From Nibribacter koreensis (GTDB lineage: Bacteria > Bacteroidota > Bacteroidia > Cytophagales > Hymenobacteraceae), in the NCBI RefSeq assembly GCF_039541795.1, contig NZ_BAABGX010000001.1, positions 1,426,001-1,490,000 on the forward strand: 64,000 nucleotides of DNA, in the 5' to 3' direction. The notes under the pieces are model-generated. The model did no database searches. It was given only the letters and a program-made list of their open reading frames with translations, and was not told where the DNA came from. The position numbers were made by a program, and so were the translations under genes. Each line of letters opens with the position of its first letter. The stretch's first letter is position 1. Positions 60,835 through 64,000 of this stretch are shown here, piece after piece.

Positions 60835-62247
60835 ATGTTAGTAGAACAAATATATACCGGTTGTCTGGCGCAAGGCGCTTATTATATTGAGAGCAACCAA
60901 GAAGCCGTCATCATTGACCCGCTCCGCGAAATCCAGCCGTACCTGGCCAAAGCCGAAAGCCGTAGTGCCAAAATCAAATACGTGCTGGAGACGCACTTCC
61001 ACGCTGACTTCGTGTCTGGCCATGTGGACCTGGCCAAGGCCACCGGCGCACAGATCGTGTTCGGGCCTAATGCGGTGACCACCTATGACGCGTACATCGC
61101 TATAGACGGCGAAGAGCTGAAAGTAGGCGACGTGACCATTAAAGTCCTGCACACGCCGGGCCATACCATGGAATCCACCACGTTTCTTTTAAAAGACGAA
61201 TACGGCAAAGACTACGCCCTGTTCAGCGGTGACACGTTGTTCATTGGAGACGTGGGACGCCCTGACCTGGCCGCCAAGTCTGATTTAACCCAAGACCAAC
61301 TGGCCGGCCATCTGTTTGACTCTTTGCGCAACAAGATTATGCCCTTAGCCGATGACGTGCTGGTATACCCGGCGCACGGGGCGGGTTCTGCCTGCGGTAA
61401 GAACATGAGCAAGGAGACCTTTGACACCCTGGGCCACCAGAAAGAAACCAACTACGCCCTGCGCCAAGACATGACCCGCGAGGAGTTCATCAAAGAAGTG
61501 ACCGACGGCCTTACCCCTCCGCCCAGCTACTTCCCGCTCAACGCGCAGATGAACAAGCAGGGCTATGACAACATCGCGGATGTCTTGGAGAAAGGCCTGC
61601 AAGCCCTGAGCCCAGAGGCGTTTGAGGCCGCCGCCAATGAAACTGGTGCTTTGGTGCTGGACACCAGGAAACCGGAGGACTTCGCCAAGGGCTTCATCCC
61701 TAACGCCATCAACATAGGCATTGACGGAAACTTTGCGCCATGGGTGGGCACCCTGATCCCAGACATTAAACAGCAGATTTTGCTGGTAACCGAAGAAGGC
61801 CGTGAGGAGGAAGTAGTGACCAGATTAGCCCGCGTGGGTTATGACTATAGCATCGGCTATTTGCAGGGCGGTTTCAAGGCCTGGCAAGCCGCTGGCAAAG
61901 AGACGGATGCCATCCCGTCCATCTCGCCAAGTGAGTTTGAACAGCGGTACCAGCAGAACCCTACTTTAAAAGTGGTGGACGTGCGCAAGCCCAGCGAGTA
62001 CCAGTCTGAGCACGTAGAAACCGCTAGCAACGCGCCTCTGGACTACCTAAATGACTACCTGGCGGAAATCCCGAAGGACCAGCAAGTTTATTTGCACTGC
62101 GCCGGCGGTTACCGCTCCATGATTGCGGCCTCCATCTTGAAAGCCCGCGGCTATGACAACCTGGTGAACGTGCAAGAAGGCTTCAAAGGCATCTCGGGGA
62201 CCAGTATTCCCAGAACCGCCTTCGTGTGTCCTTCTACCTTGAAGTAA
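60835..62247 (+). CDS. Metallo-beta-lactamase/rhodanese fusion, second copy
   Basis: 470 residues. The ETHE1-like domain has THFHADFVSGH, HTPGHTMEST and FSGDTLFIGDVGRPD. Rhodanese domain 1 (LVLDTRKPEDFAKGFIPNAIN) lacks the catalytic Cys; domain 2 has HCAGGYRS. It shares architecture with the gene at 57581 but is clearly divergent in sequence, so it is an old paralogue, perhaps with a different sulfur donor (glutathione-independent persulfide or polysulfide). Confidence 0.88.
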   Translation: MLVEQIYTGCLAQGAYYIESNQEAVIIDPLREIQPYLAKAESRSAKIKYVLETHFHADFVSGHVDLAKATGAQIVFGPNAVTTYDAYIAIDGEELKVGDVTIKVLHTPGHTMESTTFLLKDEYGKDYALFSGDTLFIGDVGRPDLAAKSDLTQDQLAGHLFDSLRNKIMPLADDVLVYPAHGAGSACGKNMSKETFDTLGHQKETNYALRQDMTREEFIKEVTDGLTPPPSYFPLNAQMNKQGYDNIADVLEKGLQALSPEAFEAAANETGALVLDTRKPEDFAKGFIPNAINIGIDGNFAPWVGTLIPDIKQQILLVTEEGREEEVVTRLARVGYDYSIGYLQGGFKAWQAAGKETDAIPSISPSEFEQRYQQNPTLKVVDVRKPSEYQSEHVETASNAPLDYLNDYLAEIPKDQQVYLHCAGGYRSMIAASILKARGYDNLVNVQEGFKGISGTSIPRTAFVCPSTLK

Positions 62248-62253
62248 GAAAAG

Positions 62254-62306
62254 GCCAGTACCCAAGTGCAGGACTTGTACTTGGGTACTGGCTTAACTCT
62301 TTTTTA
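62254..62306 (+). terminator. Terminator after the second MBL-rhodanese gene
   Basis: A 14-bp perfect stem (GCCAGTACCCAAGT and complement) followed by TTAACTCTTTTTTA. Confidence 0.85.
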
Positions 62307-62344
62307 TACTGGTTTTAGTTGACCTAGCTGTTTGCTGTCCGCTG

Positions 62345-62474
62345 TTCGGGATTTATCAATCCCGAACCCTCTGTCGGGGATCTCCAGATTCCCGTTGCGG
62401 ACCAATTGAAAAAAATGCAGGCACAGGGATTGAGAAATCCCCTACAGACAACTTCCGGATTGGTAAATCCGGAA
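62345..62474. repeat. Cluster of CCGGATT/AATCCGG-type hairpins
   Basis: TTCGGGATTTATCAATCCCGAA-like, CGGGGATCTCCAGATTCCCG, GGGATTGAGAAATCCCC and ACTTCCGGATTGGTAAATCC followed by GGAAG: four short hairpins with related stems, a third dispersed hairpin family. Confidence 0.7.
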
Positions 62475-62548
62475 GAGTGGAGTAAGTAGAAAGAACGAAA
62501 AAGTAAATGCCTAGTCGCTGGCATAAATTTTCTACAATTTTTACCAGC

Positions 62549-62592
62549 GTGACATAAGTCACTGAACCGCTCCTATCAAAGCTAGACCTTTG
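62549..62592 (+). promoter_or_regulatory. Crp/Fnr-type operator and promoter, site D
   Basis: GTGAC-ATAA-GTCAC (62549-62562), TGAACCG, 22-nt spacing, GACCTTTG (62585-62592, one mismatch to TANNTTTG). It drives the rhodanese/YeeE genes. Confidence 0.75.
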
Positions 62593-62645
62593 TAGAGTAA
62601 TGGAGAATCAGCTGAAAAGCGGCTGATGGCAACAGACATGAAAAC

Positions 62646-62683
62646 CGTTTTTGGGCTATTTCCTGGAAAACAGGCCAAAAATA
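62646..62683. repeat. 38-bp palindrome in the leader of the rhodanese/YeeE operon
   Basis: CGTTTTTGGGCTATTTCC with right arm GAAAACAGGCCAAAAATA. It lies downstream of the site D promoter, so it would be transcribed as a hairpin in the 5' leader. Confidence 0.8.
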
Positions 62684-62745
62684 GATAAAACAAAAAGGGC
62701 CGGCCTTACCGCTGGCCCACCCCAACCTTCAAAAGACAAACAGCC

Positions 62746-63072
62746 ATGTTTAATTTATTTAAATCAGCCCCCAAGAACTATCAAGATTTAGACGGGCAAT
62801 CATTTAAAAAGGCCTACACCAAAGCCGGCAAAGCCGAACTGCTGGACGTACGCACTCCCGGCGAGTTTGCCTCTGGTACCATTCCGGGCGCTAAAAACCT
62901 GGACGTGATGTCATCTGAGTTTAAAACGGCCCTTGACCGTTTAGACAAGGACAAGGAGTACTTTGTCTTCTGCCGGAGTGGTACTAGAAGCGGCTCTGCC
63001 TGCCAGTTGATGGCCGAGAAAGGCCTGAAAGCCTACAACCTGCAGGGCGGCGTAGGTGCTTGGCCCCGGTAA
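62746..63072 (+). CDS. Single-domain rhodanese
   Basis: 108 residues: one rhodanese domain with LLDVRTPGEFASGTIPGAKN and the active loop YFVFCRSGTRSGSA (catalytic Cys in CRSGTR). It carries persulfide sulfur between donors such as thiosulfate or polysulfide and acceptors. It is the first gene of an operon with two YeeE/YedE proteins and is controlled by site D. Confidence 0.92.
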   Translation: MFNLFKSAPKNYQDLDGQSFKKAYTKAGKAELLDVRTPGEFASGTIPGAKNLDVMSSEFKTALDRLDKDKEYFVFCRSGTRSGSACQLMAEKGLKAYNLQGGVGAWPR

Positions 63073-63124
63073 TCCAATATTTAACTTATAGAAGCGAAAC
63101 GGCTTCATGTAAAGATTTAAAATT

Positions 63125-63682
63125 ATGTTAGAAACACTCAGTCAGCCTTGGCCCTGGTACGTGTCTGGGGCAGTGATTGCCCTCATCATGGTCATCATTC
63201 TCTTCTTCGGGAAGTCCTTTGGGTTTTCCTCTAACCTTAGGGTGATTTGCGCGGCCTGCGGGGCCGGCAAGCGCGTGCCCTTCTTTGACTTCAACTGGAA
63301 AGACCAGCGTTGGAACCTGCTGTTTCTGGTAGGCGCCATTTTGGGCGGATGGATTTCTTCTACCTTTTTATCCAACGGTGAGGCGGTACAAATCTCACAG
63401 TCCACCATACAGGACATTCAGGCGTTGGGCTTCTCTGCCCCGCAAGGCATGCAACCCGAGGAGTTGTTCGGGATGGAGTCGCTGTTCAGCTTTAAGACCA
63501 TTGCGCTCTTGCTGGGCGGCGGTTTGTTGATCGGGTTTGGGTCACGGCACGCAGGCGGTTGCACGTCCGGGCACGCCATCAGTGGCTTGTCTAACCTACA
63601 GTGGCCATCATTGGTAGCGGTCATAGGCTTCTTCATCGGGGGACTTATCATGACGTTCCTGCTGTTCCCGCTTATTTTCTAA
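63125..63682 (+). CDS. YeeE/YedE-family sulfur (thiosulfate) transport protein
   Basis: 185 residues with about four membrane helices. The functional cysteine motif of the family is GGCTSGHAISG near residue 140; an earlier CAACGAGKRVPFF is also seen. In TsuA-type transporters conserved cysteines relay thiosulfate sulfur through the membrane. The adjacent rhodanese is a natural cytoplasmic acceptor. Confidence 0.88.
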   Translation: MLETLSQPWPWYVSGAVIALIMVIILFFGKSFGFSSNLRVICAACGAGKRVPFFDFNWKDQRWNLLFLVGAILGGWISSTFLSNGEAVQISQSTIQDIQALGFSAPQGMQPEELFGMESLFSFKTIALLLGGGLLIGFGSRHAGGCTSGHAISGLSNLQWPSLVAVIGFFIGGLIMTFLLFPLIF

Positions 63683-63720
63683 CCTGACATCTCATTTTAA
63701 AGACATAAAGACGTAGCCCT

Positions 63721-64000
63721 ATGAAAGGACTTAAATTTACATTGACGGGGATCCTCTTCGGGATTGTGATGAGCAAGTCTGAGGCCATCTCCTGGTACCG
63801 CATCCAAGAGATGTTCCGGTTCCAATCATTCCATATGTACGGCATCATTGGGACGGCCGTGGTATTGGGCGTCATTGCCGTGTACCTGATCAAGAAATAC
63901 AACCTGCGCGATTACCAGGGCAACCCCATCACCTTTACGCCCAAGGAAAAGTCCGTTCCCAGATACCTGTTTGGGGGTATTATCTTCGGGTTGGGCTGGG
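63721..64000 (+). CDS. YeeE/YedE partner protein (DUF6691-like), 3' end outside window
   Basis: The first 93 codons are visible: a membrane helix (LKFTLTGILFGIVMSKSEAIS), WYRIQEMFRFQSFHMYGIIG, a second helix and VPRYLFGGIIFGLGW. This matches the second half-size YeeE/YedE subunit that usually follows the first. It is truncated by the window end. Confidence 0.85.
   Translation, partial: MKGLKFTLTGILFGIVMSKSEAISWYRIQEMFRFQSFHMYGIIGTAVVLGVIAVYLIKKYNLRDYQGNPITFTPKEKSVPRYLFGGIIFGLGW

Larger units (their letters stand above)
62248..62745. other. 498-bp spacer with terminator, hairpin cluster, operator and palindrome
   Basis: No gene. In order it contains a terminator (62254-62306), a set of CCGGATT-type hairpins (62345-62474), the Crp/Fnr-type operator and promoter (62549-62592), and a 38-bp palindrome copy (62646-62683) lying in the predicted 5' leader. 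Confidence 0.75.

Overview
The window comes from a Bacteroidota chromosome, most likely a pigmented Cytophagales/Hymenobacteraceae bacterium (Rufibacter- or Pontibacter-like; the genus is a guess). The evidence is Bacteroidota-type -7 promoter boxes (TANNTTTG), a secreted protein with a type IX secretion (T9SS) type B sorting domain, a b558-type succinate dehydrogenase, a TonB-dependent receptor with a carboxypeptidase-like plug extension, and a bacteroidete-style carotenoid cluster.

Layout. 1-7.3 kb: end of an alpha/beta hydrolase, folK, a repeat-packed spacer, a WbpM-type sugar dehydratase, fabD and a large T9SS cargo protein. 7.6-11.9 kb: sdhCAB and an FMN reductase. 12.0-27.4 kb: a complete division and cell wall (dcw) cluster on the minus strand, mraZ-rsmH-ftsL-ftsI-murE-mraY-murD-ftsW-murG-murC-ftsQ-ftsA-ftsZ, with a four-box MraZ operator and a group of DnaA-box-like sites upstream. 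27.7-33.1 kb: a probable metal (copper-like) uptake/handling set (small Cys-rich protein, TonB receptor, HMA protein) and an M1 peptidase. 33.4-40.9 kb: ketocarotenoid operon crtZ-merR-ECF sigma-crtI-crtB-unknown-crtYcd-ispH-crtW. 41.2-47.8 kb: housekeeping genes (enoyl-CoA hydratase, comEC, phoH, SAM hydrolase, hscB) and tRNA-Leu(CAA). 47.85-55.5 kb: a probable 7.7-kb island at the tRNA-Leu 3' end holding flavin-dependent oxidoreductases, Ohr, NAD(P)-binding reductases and an HxlR regulator. 55.7-64 kb: small stress proteins, then a sulfane-sulfur set: two metallo-beta-lactamase/rhodanese fusions, a two-cysteine Crp/Fnr regulator, a TauE exporter, a rhodanese and two YeeE/YedE transport proteins.

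Most notable signals. (1) A 38-bp palindrome (half-site CGTTTTTGGCCTGTTTTC) occurs about 19 times between genes and at least 5 times in frame inside folK, murC, murE and comEC (twice). In folK, murC and murE the copy shows no obvious change in protein length. Its T-run precedes and its A-run follows the stem on both strands, so it is not an ordinary terminator. (2) A dyad GTRAC-N4-GTCAC lies exactly 22 nt upstream of the -7 box of four sulfur transcription units surrounding a Crp/Fnr gene, which defines a local regulon. (3) A duplicated dyad TGTTTAA-N16-TTAAACA lies in the carotenoid promoter region next to a CarH/LitR-like MerR gene. (4) A 13-bp direct repeat of the tRNA-Leu end, with the original CCA and terminator stranded 7.7 kb away, marks an integrated island that has no visible integrase. 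(5) Several other dispersed inverted repeats and microsatellites crowd the spacers.
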